DNA of 63,050 nucleotides from RGIG3009 sp045630765 (GTDB lineage Bacteria; Bacillota; Clostridia; Oscillospirales; Acutalibacteraceae): positions 1 through 63,050 of the forward strand of contig JAZQTM010000084.1 in NCBI GenBank assembly GCA_045630765.1, in the 5' to 3' direction. This document shows, piece after piece, positions 8,131 to 16,576 of this stretch. The notes under the pieces are model-generated. The model was not told the origin of the DNA and searched no databases. It saw nothing but the letters and a program-made list of their open reading frames with translations. The translations under genes were made by a program, and so were the position numbers. The first letter of the stretch is position 1; every line of letters starts with the position of its first letter.

Positions 8131-9525
8131 ATGAAAGTTTACAATACGATGGCGAGAGAAAAGGAAGAGCTCGTCACTATCGAGCCGGGCGTGGTACGCA
8201 TTTATGCTTGCGGACCGACGGTCTACAACTACATTCATATCGGCAACGCGCGCCCGCTTTGTGTGTTTGACGTGTTGCGTCGGTATCTCGAATGGCGGGG
8301 ATATACTGTCAAATTCGTGCAAAACTTTACCGACATTGACGATAAGATCATTCGCCGTGCAAACGAAGAAAACGTTGCCTACGACGTGATTGCCGAGCGG
8401 TACATCGAGGAGTTTTGGAAAGACGCCAAGGGACTTGGTGTGCGCGAAGCAACGGTACACCCGCGCGCGACCGAAAACATAAACGAGATTATTGATATTG
8501 TTCGCACGCTGGAAGAGAAAGGCTACGCCTACAAGGCGGCAAACGGCGACGTTTATTTCCGCACCCGCAAGGACGATGGATACGGCAAACTGTCGCATCA
8601 GCCGATTGACGATCTGGAATCCGGTGCGCGTATCGGTATCGGTGAAGAAAAAGAAGATGCGCTTGATTTTGCGCTTTGGAAAGCAGCAAAGCCGGGCGAG
8701 CCGTTCTGGGAGTCGCCGTGGAGCGAGGGCCGTCCCGGTTGGCACATTGAGTGTTCGGCAATGGCGCGCCGCTATTTGGGCGAGTCGATCGACATTCATT
8801 GCGGCGGTCAGGATCTGATCTTCCCGCACCATGAAAACGAAGTAGCGCAGAGCGAATGCTGCAACGGCGTACCGTTTGCGCGCTACTGGATGCACAACGG
8901 CTATATCAACGTGGACAACAAGAAGATGTCCAAGTCCTTGGGCAATTTCTTTACCGTGCGTGACGTAGCCGAGAAATTCGGCTACGAACCGATCCGTTTC
9001 TTCTTAATTTCGTCGTCGTATCGCAGCCCCATTAACTATAATAATGAGAGCATTGAGCAGGCAAAGGCTGCTTTGGAACGCTTGTACAATTGCTTAAACG
9101 CGTTGGAATTTGCACTGAAAAATGCGCCTGCCGGTGAAGCGGATGCAGCGGTACTTCAATTCTGCGATAAGCGCCGTGAGCAGTTTATCAAAGCGATGGA
9201 TGACGACCTGAACACTGCCGATGGTATTTCCGCCGTGTTTGAATTGGTGCGCGATTGCAACCTTATGATTGCCGACGGACAGCCGACCGAGGGCAGCTGC
9301 CAAGCAGCACTTTCGTTGTTCAACGAACTCACCGATGTGTTGGGCTTGCTGTATAACCGCAAGACGGACGGTGACGATACTGAGATCGAAGCGTTGGTGG
9401 AACAGCGTCGTGCCGCCCGTGCCGAAAAGAATTGGGCGGAGTCCGATCGTATTCGTGACGAGCTTAAAGCGATGGGCGTTGTGGTGGAAGATACACCGCA
9501 GGGCATGAAATGGCATCGCGTATGA
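8131..9525 (+). CDS. cysS: Cysteinyl-tRNA synthetase
   Basis: Class I aminoacyl-tRNA synthetase of 464 residues. The HIGH-type motif is HIGN (CGPTVYNYIHIGN, about 28-40) and the second signature KMSKS is intact near residue 266. Zinc and cysteine recognition residues are visible (the Cys of CGPTVYN, GWHIECSAM, HHENE). It begins 1 nt after cysE and is controlled by the same cysteine T-box. Its stop overlaps the start of the next membrane-protein gene. Confidence 0.97.
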   Translation: MKVYNTMAREKEELVTIEPGVVRIYACGPTVYNYIHIGNARPLCVFDVLRRYLEWRGYTVKFVQNFTDIDDKIIRRANEENVAYDVIAERYIEEFWKDAKGLGVREATVHPRATENINEIIDIVRTLEEKGYAYKAANGDVYFRTRKDDGYGKLSHQPIDDLESGARIGIGEEKEDALDFALWKAAKPGEPFWESPWSEGRPGWHIECSAMARRYLGESIDIHCGGQDLIFPHHENEVAQSECCNGVPFARYWMHNGYINVDNKKMSKSLGNFFTVRDVAEKFGYEPIRFFLISSSYRSPINYNNESIEQAKAALERLYNCLNALEFALKNAPAGEADAAVLQFCDKRREQFIKAMDDDLNTADGISAVFELVRDCNLMIADGQPTEGSCQAALSLFNELTDVLGLLYNRKTDGDDTEIEALVEQRRAARAEKNWAESDRIRDELKAMGVVVEDTPQGMKWHRV

Positions 9526-10061
9526 AAAAACAATTTATAAAAGCGCTGATCTACGCCGCGATGACGATCGGGTTTTTAATTTTCGTGTTGGTATATCATA
9601 GCGGTATGCATAAACCCGATCAGATTGATGTATCCTATTTTCAGGCACAGCGTTTTCTCTTTATTGCCGGTGCGGTTTTGCTCGGTTTGGGGATATCGTT
9701 GCGACGGCATTTGTTATCGGATGCGCGGTTTTTATCGTTGCTCGGCGGCGCGTTGCTGGTTGCGTTTTTGGTGATGTTTTTGATGTTCGGTGGGCTGTCG
9801 GGTGCGTTTGACGCGACAGGCTATGCGGCGGCAAATGCGCAGCTGGTGATCCTTGACGGCGCGGCGATCGCGTGTTTTGTGCGGTGTGCCGTACTTTCCG
9901 CAGGTTTGCGCGATGCTACGCGTACGCAGAAATGGATTGCGCGACTTCTCTGTGCAGCACTTGCTGTAACGATGGTGTGCCTAATGATTACGGGGATCGG
10001 TACCCGTTTCGCTCGATACGATGAAACCGAAGCGGAAGGATACCAATATTCCGAATATTAG
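9522..10061 (+). CDS. Membrane protein of unknown function
   Basis: I do not recognise this 179-residue protein. The ATG at 9522 overlaps the cysS stop (ATGA), so it is translated with the cysteine operon. About five hydrophobic segments are visible: roughly residues 7-27, 45-62, 68-90, 104-122 and 134-153. The first loop is short and polar, and the C-terminal tail is acidic and tyrosine-containing. Nothing shows a catalytic motif. The operon position hints at, but does not prove, a link to cysteine or thiol metabolism. Confidence 0.75.
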   Translation: MKKQFIKALIYAAMTIGFLIFVLVYHSGMHKPDQIDVSYFQAQRFLFIAGAVLLGLGISLRRHLLSDARFLSLLGGALLVAFLVMFLMFGGLSGAFDATGYAAANAQLVILDGAAIACFVRCAVLSAGLRDATRTQKWIARLLCAALAVTMVCLMITGIGTRFARYDETEAEGYQYSEY

Positions 10062-10071
10062 GGGATAGGGT

Positions 10072-10290
10072 ATGTTCACAAAAGCGGAGTCTATTACGAT
10101 GAAACTATCCGGTGTGCACGACAGCGCCACGCAAAAGGCGGCGGCACAGACGCTCAAACGGATTCACGGCGTTCGGTCGGTTTCGGTTGATTGGCGTAAC
10201 GCCGTTGCGGACGTCACGTTTTTGCCGGAAAAGACCACCGTTCCCGTGCTGACGCAAGCGTTAGCCGATGCCGGATTTTCGGTGATATGA
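10072..10290 (+). CDS. HMA-fold protein lacking the metal-binding cysteines
   Basis: A 72-residue protein with the beta-alpha-beta-beta-alpha-beta pattern of heavy-metal-associated domains. It resembles the CopZ fold from the first strand (SITMKLSGVH) through the helix QKAAAQTLKRIHGV, the second strand pair (VRSVSVDWRNAVADVTFLP) and ALADAGFSV. The CxxC metal motif expected after the first strand is replaced by GVHDSAT, and the protein has no cysteine at all. It lies 10 nt after the preceding membrane-protein gene and before a terminator. Metal transport is therefore unlikely as such; a structural or regulatory role is possible. Confidence 0.75.
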   Translation: MFTKAESITMKLSGVHDSATQKAAAQTLKRIHGVRSVSVDWRNAVADVTFLPEKTTVPVLTQALADAGFSVI

Positions 10291-10294
10291 CAAG

Positions 10295-10328
10295 AAAGCC
10301 TCTCTCGATTTGATCGAGAGAGGCTCTT
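10295..10328. terminator. Bidirectional intrinsic terminator
   Basis: Stem AGCCTCTCTCGAT / ATCGAGAGAGGCT with T runs on both sides. It separates the cysteine operon from the convergent ldh gene. Confidence 0.88.
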
Positions 10329-10329
10329 T

Positions 10330-11280
10330 TTATTGCAACTGCGTGTAGCACTCACGCAGTGTTTCGCACGAGGCGTGAAACAAGCGCTGTTCTTCTTCGC
10401 TTAACGCCATTTCGTGAATACGGCGTACGCCGTTGCGGCAGATAACACAGGGAACGCCCACGAACACGTCGTGTTCACCGTATTCGCCGAGCAGCTTGGC
10501 GGACACGGTGATAACGCTGTTCTCATCACCTAAAATGGCTTTGGTGATGCGCGCAAGTGACATACCGATACCGTAATACGTGGCGTTTTTGGCACGAATG
10601 ATTTTCTGTGCAGCGTCACGCACCTCGCTTTCGATGCGGTGCAGATCATCCCAGTTACCGTATCCGCGCGGCGGCTCGGCACAAATATCCTCGAGCGGTC
10701 GGGTGGCAATGGTTGCTCTTGACCACGGGACAAATTCGCTGTCGCCGTGTTCACCGATCACGTAGGCGTGCACGTTACGCGGGTCCACCATCAACAGAGC
10801 ACCCAACAAATACCGCAAGCGGGCGGTGTCCAATGCCGTGCCGCTACCGATCACGCGACGCGGATTAAAGCCGGACAACGCGCAAGTGATCTGCGTCATG
10901 ATGTCAACGGGATTCGTTGCCACCAAAAAGATACCGTTGAATCCCGAACGCACCACGGGACCGACGATAGATTCAAATACTTCGGCATTTCGTCGCAACA
11001 GATCCAAACGGGATTCCCCCGGTTGCTGTGCCACGCCCGCGCAGATCGCCACAATATCGGCGTTCTCGCAATCGCGATAGTCACCGGCATAGATACGCAT
11101 GGTGGACGAGGCAAAGGCGAGGCCGTGGTTGAGATCCATCGCTTCACCTTCTGCGCGTTCACGGTTGCGGTCAATGAGCACCAGTTCGTCACAAACGCCT
11201 TGATTAAGCATCGCGTAGGCATAGCTCATACCGACCATGCCGGTGCCGACGAGTACAATTTTTCGGTTATCTCGAGACAT
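10330..11280 (-). CDS. ldh: L-lactate dehydrogenase
   Basis: Reduces pyruvate to L-lactate with NADH. The protein has 316 residues from the ATG at 11280, chosen because GGGAGGAATTTTTT precedes it. The N-terminal Rossmann motif VGTGMVGMSYA, the substrate-specificity loop with glutamine (GVAQQPGESRLDL, which favours lactate over malate), NPVDIMTQ, and the catalytic histidine in GEHGDSE are all present. It follows an AraC regulator on the same strand with only 47 nt between. The ribosome binding site is buried in a terminator-like hairpin (see 11281-11318). Confidence 0.95.
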   Translation of the reverse strand: MSRDNRKIVLVGTGMVGMSYAYAMLNQGVCDELVLIDRNRERAEGEAMDLNHGLAFASSTMRIYAGDYRDCENADIVAICAGVAQQPGESRLDLLRRNAEVFESIVGPVVRSGFNGIFLVATNPVDIMTQITCALSGFNPRRVIGSGTALDTARLRYLLGALLMVDPRNVHAYVIGEHGDSEFVPWSRATIATRPLEDICAEPPRGYGNWDDLHRIESEVRDAAQKIIRAKNATYYGIGMSLARITKAILGDENSVITVSAKLLGEYGEHDVFVGVPCVICRNGVRRIHEMALSEEEQRLFHASCETLRECYTQLQ

Positions 11281-11318
11281 AAAAAATTCCTCCCGCACAG
11301 TAGTATGTGTAGGAGGAA
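11281..11318 (-). terminator. Terminator-like hairpin that contains the ldh ribosome binding site
   Basis: Reading the minus strand: TTCCTCC (11318-11312), an inner CACA/TGTG pair, then GGAGGAA (11293-11287), followed by six Ts and the ldh ATG. The 3' arm of the stem is the ldh Shine-Dalgarno sequence and the T run fills the spacer. It could stop transcription from the araC-type gene, hide the ldh ribosome binding site, or both. Confidence 0.75.
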
Positions 11319-11327
11319 CAAAAATAG

Positions 11328-12212
11328 TCAGTTTGCTTGTACGGATAACGTGTATTCTCGCGGAGTCATACCGGTGGCTTGTTTGAAATGCCGCGAAAAA
11401 TACTGTACCGAGGTGTATCCGAGGTGATCGGCGATCTGAGTGATGTTGCCGTTGCTTTCGCGAAGCAAGGTTTTGGCGCGATCGATTTTTAAGTTGCGGT
11501 AATATTCCATCACGCCTTGCCCGGTAACCGCCTTGAAAATTGTTTTCAAATTGGTGGCGCTCTGCGCGGAATACTGGCAGATAGTGGAGAACGACAGATT
11601 ATCGTTCAAGCGATCTTCCATATACTGAATGATGCGATTCACCAGTTCGTTATCCGAGCGGGCTTTAATGGATGATGACGGTTTTGTATGATCGTTTACG
11701 CCTTCGGCGTGACGGATCATATCAATCAACAGTGTTTCCAAATACAGCGAGATAAGCTGTTCGCTGCCAAAGGGAGCGTTCGGATTGCGGGGCATTTGCA
11801 ACGTGTACGGATCCCCTAACGGACCGTCAAACGCGCGCCGACCTTCTTCAATGATACGCGCGAGTAAGTCGCGCTGACGGGCGGTGACATACGTTGTCTT
11901 ATTTTCAAAAAATGCCATCGCGGGAGAGGTGCAAACGAAAGTGACGATCACCACGTTCGGCGCAATAATACCATTGGCATATAAATTGTGAAATTCATCA
12001 GGTTTGTGAAATAAGATCTGCCCTTGTTCCAGTTCGAAGGTTTGGTCGTCGGCCACAGCTTCCAGCCGTCCTTTGTCGATGTATACGAGTTCCCAAAAAT
12101 CGTGTTTTTCACCTTCGAACATATAATCCTTGGCGTGTTCAAAGTAATGCACGGTAACGACAGCATCCACCGTAATCTCACGGTGCAGAACGGTAGGAAC
12201 GTATTTCGGCAT
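11328..12212 (-). CDS. AraC family transcriptional regulator
   Basis: A 294-residue regulator from the ATG at 12212, which follows AAAGGAG at good spacing. The N-terminal half is a cupin-like sensor (FWELVYIDKG, ELEQGQILFHKPDEFH). The C-terminal 100 residues hold two helix-turn-helix motifs, the second being ITQIADHLGYTSVQYFSRHFKQ. It lies between alr and ldh on the same strand, 36 nt after alr, so the three may be read from the alr promoter. The ligand is not evident; histidines in the cupin part suggest a sugar or metal-independent sensor. Confidence 0.88.
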   Translation of the reverse strand: MPKYVPTVLHREITVDAVVTVHYFEHAKDYMFEGEKHDFWELVYIDKGRLEAVADDQTFELEQGQILFHKPDEFHNLYANGIIAPNVVIVTFVCTSPAMAFFENKTTYVTARQRDLLARIIEEGRRAFDGPLGDPYTLQMPRNPNAPFGSEQLISLYLETLLIDMIRHAEGVNDHTKPSSSIKARSDNELVNRIIQYMEDRLNDNLSFSTICQYSAQSATNLKTIFKAVTGQGVMEYYRNLKIDRAKTLLRESNGNITQIADHLGYTSVQYFSRHFKQATGMTPREYTLSVQAN

Positions 12213-12248
12213 AGTCGACGACTCCTTTCTCAAATTTTTGACCTTGTC

Positions 12249-13358
12249 TTAAGGGTATACTCGCGTTACGCGCTTGCTGACTCCGCAAAAAGCTTCGTAC
12301 GAAATGGAATCGCAAGCCCGTGCGAACTCTTCCACAGGTAGTTCCTTCGTTCCGAAAAGCACGGCGGTCGTTCCCACGGAAACCTGCGGAATGTCCGTGA
12401 CGTCAACGAGGCATTGATCCATACAAACGCGTCCGACACTGGGTGCTAACGCGCCGTTGATCGATACGTAAAACTTGCCGGAAGCACACCGCGGCAAGCC
12501 GTCGGCGTAACCGATCGGAAGGGTGGCGAGTGTGGTTTCACGTTCGCAGACGAAGGTGTGTCCGTAACTGACGGCGGTACCGGCGGGTACTGTTTTGATT
12601 TGTGCGACGACGGATTTGAGGGTCATTGCCGGTTGAAGCGGTGCGATCTCGTCAACCGCCGAAGCACCGTACAGCGAGATACCGATACGCACCATATCCA
12701 GGTGCATTTCGGGGAACCGCAACGCGGCGGCGCTGTTGCAGCAATGCCGCAGCGGGAACGTGATACCGCGTGCTTTCAACGTATCTAACAGATCCGTGAA
12801 TCGCTTATATTGCAAACGGGTGCTCGCGTCGTCCTTGGGATCGTCCGCGACGGCGAAATGGGTAAAGATGCCCTCCGCGTACAAATGCGGTAACGAACAG
12901 GTGCGAACGATTGCTTCCACGGGGGAGGCGTCATCTTGACAGAAAAATCCGACACGCGACATACCGGTATCGATTTTCAAATGCACGTTGACCGTGACGT
13001 TTGCTTTTGCCGCTGCCTGTTCCAACGCCTGCGCATAGGATTCATCCAATACGGCTTGCGTGATGTGGTGATCGGCAAGCGTTTTGGCATATTCAGGCGG
13101 GGTATAGGCAAAAATTAAAATGGGGGCAGAAACGCCGTTTTGACGAAGTTCCAATGCTTCGTCTACGTTGGATACACCAAAGAAATCCGCATCCGCCAAC
13201 AGCGGCGCCACACGGGCGGCACCGTGTCCGTAAGCGTCGGCTTTCACCACTGCCATGCAACGGCAATCGGGGGAAAGACGTTCTTTGAGTGTATGATAAT
13301 TGGTATGGATGGCATTCAAATCAATTTCCGCCCACGTGCGTCGTAAAAAGTCGGACAC
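12249..13358 (-). CDS. alr: Alanine racemase
   Basis: PLP enzyme that interconverts L- and D-alanine for peptidoglycan; in spore formers an alanine racemase also affects germination. The GTG at 13358 follows AAGGAGGCTTTCATT and gives 369 residues, the usual family length; upstream in-frame sequence has no family likeness. The PLP lysine is in VVKADAYGHG (about residue 36), and the catalytic tyrosine region SYGHTF and the C-terminal domain (LPIGYADGLPR, GRVCMDQ) are intact. A good promoter lies at 13402-13430. Confidence 0.95.
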   Translation of the reverse strand: MSDFLRRTWAEIDLNAIHTNYHTLKERLSPDCRCMAVVKADAYGHGAARVAPLLADADFFGVSNVDEALELRQNGVSAPILIFAYTPPEYAKTLADHHITQAVLDESYAQALEQAAAKANVTVNVHLKIDTGMSRVGFFCQDDASPVEAIVRTCSLPHLYAEGIFTHFAVADDPKDDASTRLQYKRFTDLLDTLKARGITFPLRHCCNSAAALRFPEMHLDMVRIGISLYGASAVDEIAPLQPAMTLKSVVAQIKTVPAGTAVSYGHTFVCERETTLATLPIGYADGLPRCASGKFYVSINGALAPSVGRVCMDQCLVDVTDIPQVSVGTTAVLFGTKELPVEEFARACDSISYEAFCGVSKRVTRVYP

Positions 13359-13401
13359 AATGAAAGCCTCCTTTTCAAAATTACAACTTACTCCAGCATC
13401 C

Positions 13402-13430
13402 AGTATAGCGTTTTTTTGATAAATAATCAA
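13402..13430 (-). promoter_or_regulatory. alr promoter
   Basis: On the minus strand TTGATT (13430-13425), a 17-nt spacer, TATACT (13407-13402). It overlaps the region of the divergent spoVAE-side promoter. Confidence 0.8.
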
Positions 13431-13451
13431 GTGTGAATATATACTATTCAC
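13416..13451 (+). promoter_or_regulatory. Promoter region with a dyad upstream of the spoVAE operon
   Basis: A candidate -10 element, TATACTA (13440-13446), sits inside the inverted repeat GTGAATA-N5-TATTCAC (13433-13451). TTGATA at 13416-13421 could serve as a -35 element with an 18-nt spacer. The same bases (GATA... and ATACTA) partly fit SigF/SigG promoters, which would suit a spoVA gene. The transcript would start almost on the ribosome binding site at 13452-13459. Confidence 0.5.
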
Positions 13452-13464
13452 GGGAGGTGACAGT

Positions 13465-13704
13465 ATGACTGATAAGAAAAAAGAGTTGGAAGTCCCGTTT
13501 ATGATGCCGATCGGCGGCTCACCCGAAACGGCAGAGGAACTGGTAAACAAATACGGCACGTATGAAATCCAACCAACCGCTGACAGCGATCATTTGTTTC
13601 CCGCCATCGCACAAGGATTACCGAGCGATGCGGAAAACACTGAAATTGATAAGCCGCGTATAAAACGGATCATGCGCGGATATGATAACGACAAAATGAT
13701 GTAA
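13465..13704 (+). CDS. Small protein of unknown function upstream of spoVAE
   Basis: I do not recognise this 79-residue, charged, soluble protein (MTDKKKELEVPFMMPIGGSP...). It has a strong ribosome binding site (GGGAGGTGACAGT) and lies 11 nt ahead of spoVAE, so it is very likely a real gene of the same transcript. There is no signal peptide, membrane segment or cysteine. The short GGSPETAEELVNKYGTYEIQP stretch suggests one small folded unit followed by a basic tail. A role in the spore or germination can only be inferred from its neighbour. Confidence 0.7.
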   Translation: MTDKKKELEVPFMMPIGGSPETAEELVNKYGTYEIQPTADSDHLFPAIAQGLPSDAENTEIDKPRIKRIMRGYDNDKMM

Positions 13705-13715
13705 GAGGTGTCCGT

Positions 13716-14081
13716 ATGGACGTATGGATGATCGTTAAAGCGTTTGTGGTTGGCGGGTTGATCTGTGTGGTTGGGCAACTGCTCATTGATGTGACGAAGC
13801 TGACTCCCGCGCGCATTTTGGTGCTGTTTGTCACGCTCGGCGTGGCATTGACGGGACTGGGGTTGTATGAGCCGCTGATTCAGTTTGCGGGAGCGGGTGC
13901 CAGCGTACCGCTGACAGGGTTTGGGTATGCCCTTGCCAAAGGGGTAGAGGAAGGCATTGCCCGGCAAGGTTGGCTCGGTATTTTCACGGGCGGCCTGACC
14001 GGAACGGCGGGCGGTATTGCGTTTGCGGTAACGCTGGCGTTTCTGTGCGGACTGTTTTTCAAATCAAAAGATAAATCGTAA
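13716..14081 (+). CDS. spoVAE: Stage V sporulation protein AE
   Basis: A membrane component of the SpoVA channel, which moves dipicolinic acid into the developing spore and out at germination. It has 121 residues with about four hydrophobic segments and the family's glycine-rich middle (GAGASVPLTGFGYALAKGVEEG). Unusually, spoVAC and spoVAD are not adjacent; the only partner is the 79-residue gene 11 nt upstream. It ends before a bidirectional terminator. SpoVAEB-type identity is likely. Confidence 0.88.
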   Translation: MDVWMIVKAFVVGGLICVVGQLLIDVTKLTPARILVLFVTLGVALTGLGLYEPLIQFAGAGASVPLTGFGYALAKGVEEGIARQGWLGIFTGGLTGTAGGIAFAVTLAFLCGLFFKSKDKS

Positions 14082-14084
14082 CGC

Positions 14085-14125
14085 AAAACAGCGCACCGAT
14101 CAAACTTGATCGGTGCGCTGTTTTT
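14085..14125. terminator. Bidirectional intrinsic terminator
   Basis: Long perfect stem (ACAGCGCACCGATCAA / TTGATCGGTGCGCTGT) with a T run, between the convergent spoVAE and phosphodiesterase genes. Confidence 0.9.
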
Positions 14126-14129
14126 TGTG

Positions 14130-14939
14130 TTACGGTTCGTAGTTTTCAAAAATGGGGAGGTAGCCTTCTTTCAAGGCGGTGTCGTGCTGTTCTTTATCGG
14201 TAAGCGTCCACACAACACCTTGTACGCGCCACAGTTTGCGCGCAAGTGTGACGCTAAAGCATTTGCGATCGGTGAACTTATAGGCCACGAAATCGGGGCG
14301 TGTGAGGAGGTTTGCCAGTAGGTGCGTCAACAGAAGCTTGGTGACACCCGATAACTTTTCCTCGCTGCCGATGAAGTTTTGCGACAACTGACCGCGCACG
14401 ACGTCGGGATAGCGCTTTTTGAGGTGCCACAGACATCTCGGGTCAAAGGATTCAATGCAATAGTCGCCTTGGTACGATTTCAGTTCGTTCATTGTTGCGT
14501 CCACCAAGGCACCGTGATTGCCGGCGGCTTTCAGTTCTACCACGATGGGAGCAACGCCGTCAAACACGGCGAGAACTTCGCGGAAGGTAGGGATGGTTTC
14601 GGCTGTACCGTTTAAGTGAAACTGCGAAAGATCGGCAGCCGTGAGATCCTCAATCTTGCCATCCTCTCCGGTCATACGAATGAGCGTGTGATCGTGAAAT
14701 ACGGCGAGCGTGCCGTCTTTCAAGAGATGAACGTCCAGTTCAACGCCGTATCCCTTTTCTTTTGCCGCACGAAATGCAGACAACGAGTTTTCGGGGCGCG
14801 TGTCGTTGTGCAGACCGCGATGAGCGAATACGTGACCTTGCAATTTAGCGGTGCGTCCCGTGCGTCCGCCGACGGCAATGACGTACAGTATGCCGAGTAC
14901 AACGGCGAGGATAAGCAACACAATCAAACACTCAATCAT
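14130..14939 (-). CDS. Membrane-anchored glycerophosphodiester phosphodiesterase
   Basis: Hydrolyses glycerophosphodiesters to glycerol 3-phosphate and an alcohol. The protein has 269 residues from the ATG at 14939, which overlaps the end of the MFS gene by 8 nt. One N-terminal membrane segment (about residues 2-24) precedes the GDPD barrel. The catalytic motif AHRGLHNDTRPENS and the ELDVHLLKDG / FHDHT motifs carry the expected His, Arg, Glu and Asp residues. The catalytic domain probably faces outside. An upstream start at 14987 is possible but lies within the MFS gene. Confidence 0.9.
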   Translation of the reverse strand: MIECLIVLLILAVVLGILYVIAVGGRTGRTAKLQGHVFAHRGLHNDTRPENSLSAFRAAKEKGYGVELDVHLLKDGTLAVFHDHTLIRMTGEDGKIEDLTAADLSQFHLNGTAETIPTFREVLAVFDGVAPIVVELKAAGNHGALVDATMNELKSYQGDYCIESFDPRCLWHLKKRYPDVVRGQLSQNFIGSEEKLSGVTKLLLTHLLANLLTRPDFVAYKFTDRKCFSVTLARKLWRVQGVVWTLTDKEQHDTALKEGYLPIFENYEP

Positions 14940-16482
14940 CGACGTCCAGCGCCTCCAAGCCCTTTTTCGCCACAACTTTCGCATCACCGTGACGGACGAA
15001 GAACATCGTCACAAAAGCGAGTGCAACGCAGATAGCGGCATAGGGGAACAGTGCGGTGAAGCTGATCTTATCCATCAAGAAACCCGATAAGACGGGGGTG
15101 GCGATCTGTGCCGCCATAGAAGCGGTGTAGTAATAGCCGGTGTATTTGCCGATATCACTGCCCGAGCACATTTCTACGACCATCGGGAAGCAGTTAACGT
15201 TGATGGTTGCCCACGCGATACCTGCCAACATAAACATCGCGTTCATCAGCATGGAGGGACTGTCGGCACGTAAGAATGCGGCGACACCGAATGCGGCGGC
15301 AAGCATCACAACGCCGCCGAGGATCGTCTTTTTACGGCCGATCTTCGAGGCGACCATACCCGCAGGGAGATAGGCGACGATTGCGGCTGCTTGTGCGAGC
15401 AGCATCGTAGTGCTGTAATCTTTTGCCAGCACTTTCGGTGCGTAGATCGAATACTTGGACGTAACGGCGTTGTAGCCGAAGTACCACAGTGCGATGGAAG
15501 CCAAAATGAGAATAAGCGAGAGTTTTTCGCCTCTTGTCAGACCGCGTTTTTTCGATGTATCCTCAACGGCTTCTTCAATGCCCAAACGAATACTGTCATC
15601 CCGCATTTCACGCGCCCATTTCGTTTCACGCACAGTGAGCAGGAAAATGGCCAGTGCCGCTAACATAAGCGCGGCGATGATGATATAGTAGGTCGTATAC
15701 GGCATCAGCGCGTTGCGCTTTTTCGAAATGGCAAACACGATGCCGAATACCAGTACCAAAATACCGCCGGCAGTACCCATCAAGTTGATGATGGCGTTGC
15801 CTTTACTACGCAAGGGCTTTATCGTAACGTCCGGCATCAGTGCAACCGCGGGAGAGCGGAACAACGACATCGAAATGAGAAGTAAGAGCAATAACCCGAT
15901 AAAGAAGATGAGCGACGAGGGATTTTGTGCGGTGATTTCGGCAACGCGCGCTTCGCGAGCGGGCTCCACGTAATTGGTATAGTTCTCGTTAGCGACGGCT
16001 TTACCGTCTTTTTCCACTTCACACGTGATAGTGGTAAACTCCTCAAGCGTGAATTTGTCCGACAAGACAAACGTTTCGCCTTCGGGAGTTTTTAAGGTTT
16101 TTTCACCCTGTGTTTCGTAAATTACCGTGAGAGCGGCGGGATCGTCGATGGTGGCGACCTCGCGGATCTGCTTTAACTGAACGCTGTCAACGAACGACAA
16201 CGCAATAAGCAACGCAGCGGCGAGTATGGTACCGATCGTGATAAAGGGCGTACGTTTGCCGAACCGAGAACGGCTTTTGTCGCTGAGCGCACCGAATATC
16301 GGCAGCATAAACACCGCCAGCACGTTATCAAGCGCCATGATAAGTCCCGACCAGGTCTGGGACATACCGAACTTGTTGGTTAACAGTACCGGAATGGTGG
16401 CATCGTATGCCTGCCAAAACGCACTGATAAGGAAAAAGGCAAAGCCAACCAGGATCGTGCGTTTATAATTGAGTTTTTGCAT
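14932..16482 (-). CDS. MFS transporter with a large extracellular loop
   Basis: A 516-residue, 12-segment major facilitator; the ATG at 16482 follows AAAGGAGGGACTCCT. The cytoplasmic loop after segment 2 carries GALSDKSRSRFGKRTP, close to the SLC45/GPH sugar-transporter pattern, so a sugar or glycoside is the likely substrate. About 95 hydrophilic residues (roughly 105-200) lie between segments 3 and 4 and should face outside, which is not usual for the family. The cotranscribed phosphodiesterase and the divergent aldose epimerase-like gene support a carbohydrate role. Confidence 0.85.
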   Translation of the reverse strand: MQKLNYKRTILVGFAFFLISAFWQAYDATIPVLLTNKFGMSQTWSGLIMALDNVLAVFMLPIFGALSDKSRSRFGKRTPFITIGTILAAALLIALSFVDSVQLKQIREVATIDDPAALTVIYETQGEKTLKTPEGETFVLSDKFTLEEFTTITCEVEKDGKAVANENYTNYVEPAREARVAEITAQNPSSLIFFIGLLLLLLISMSLFRSPAVALMPDVTIKPLRSKGNAIINLMGTAGGILVLVFGIVFAISKKRNALMPYTTYYIIIAALMLAALAIFLLTVRETKWAREMRDDSIRLGIEEAVEDTSKKRGLTRGEKLSLILILASIALWYFGYNAVTSKYSIYAPKVLAKDYSTTMLLAQAAAIVAYLPAGMVASKIGRKKTILGGVVMLAAAFGVAAFLRADSPSMLMNAMFMLAGIAWATINVNCFPMVVEMCSGSDIGKYTGYYYTASMAAQIATPVLSGFLMDKISFTALFPYAAICVALAFVTMFFVRHGDAKVVAKKGLEALDVDD

Positions 16483-16515
16483 AGGAGTCCCTCCTTTAAT
16501 GTAATACCTATCTGT

Positions 16516-16521
16516 ATTATA
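16516..16521 (-). promoter_or_regulatory. -10 element of the MFS transporter promoter
   Basis: Minus-strand TATAAT (16521-16516), 34 nt upstream of the start codon. The -35 position reads TGGATT, a poor match, which suggests dependence on an activator. Confidence 0.5.
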
Positions 16522-16576
16522 ACGGATACTTTTGGAAAAATCCACTTTTTTCGATGATGTATTTTTATAAAATGTC

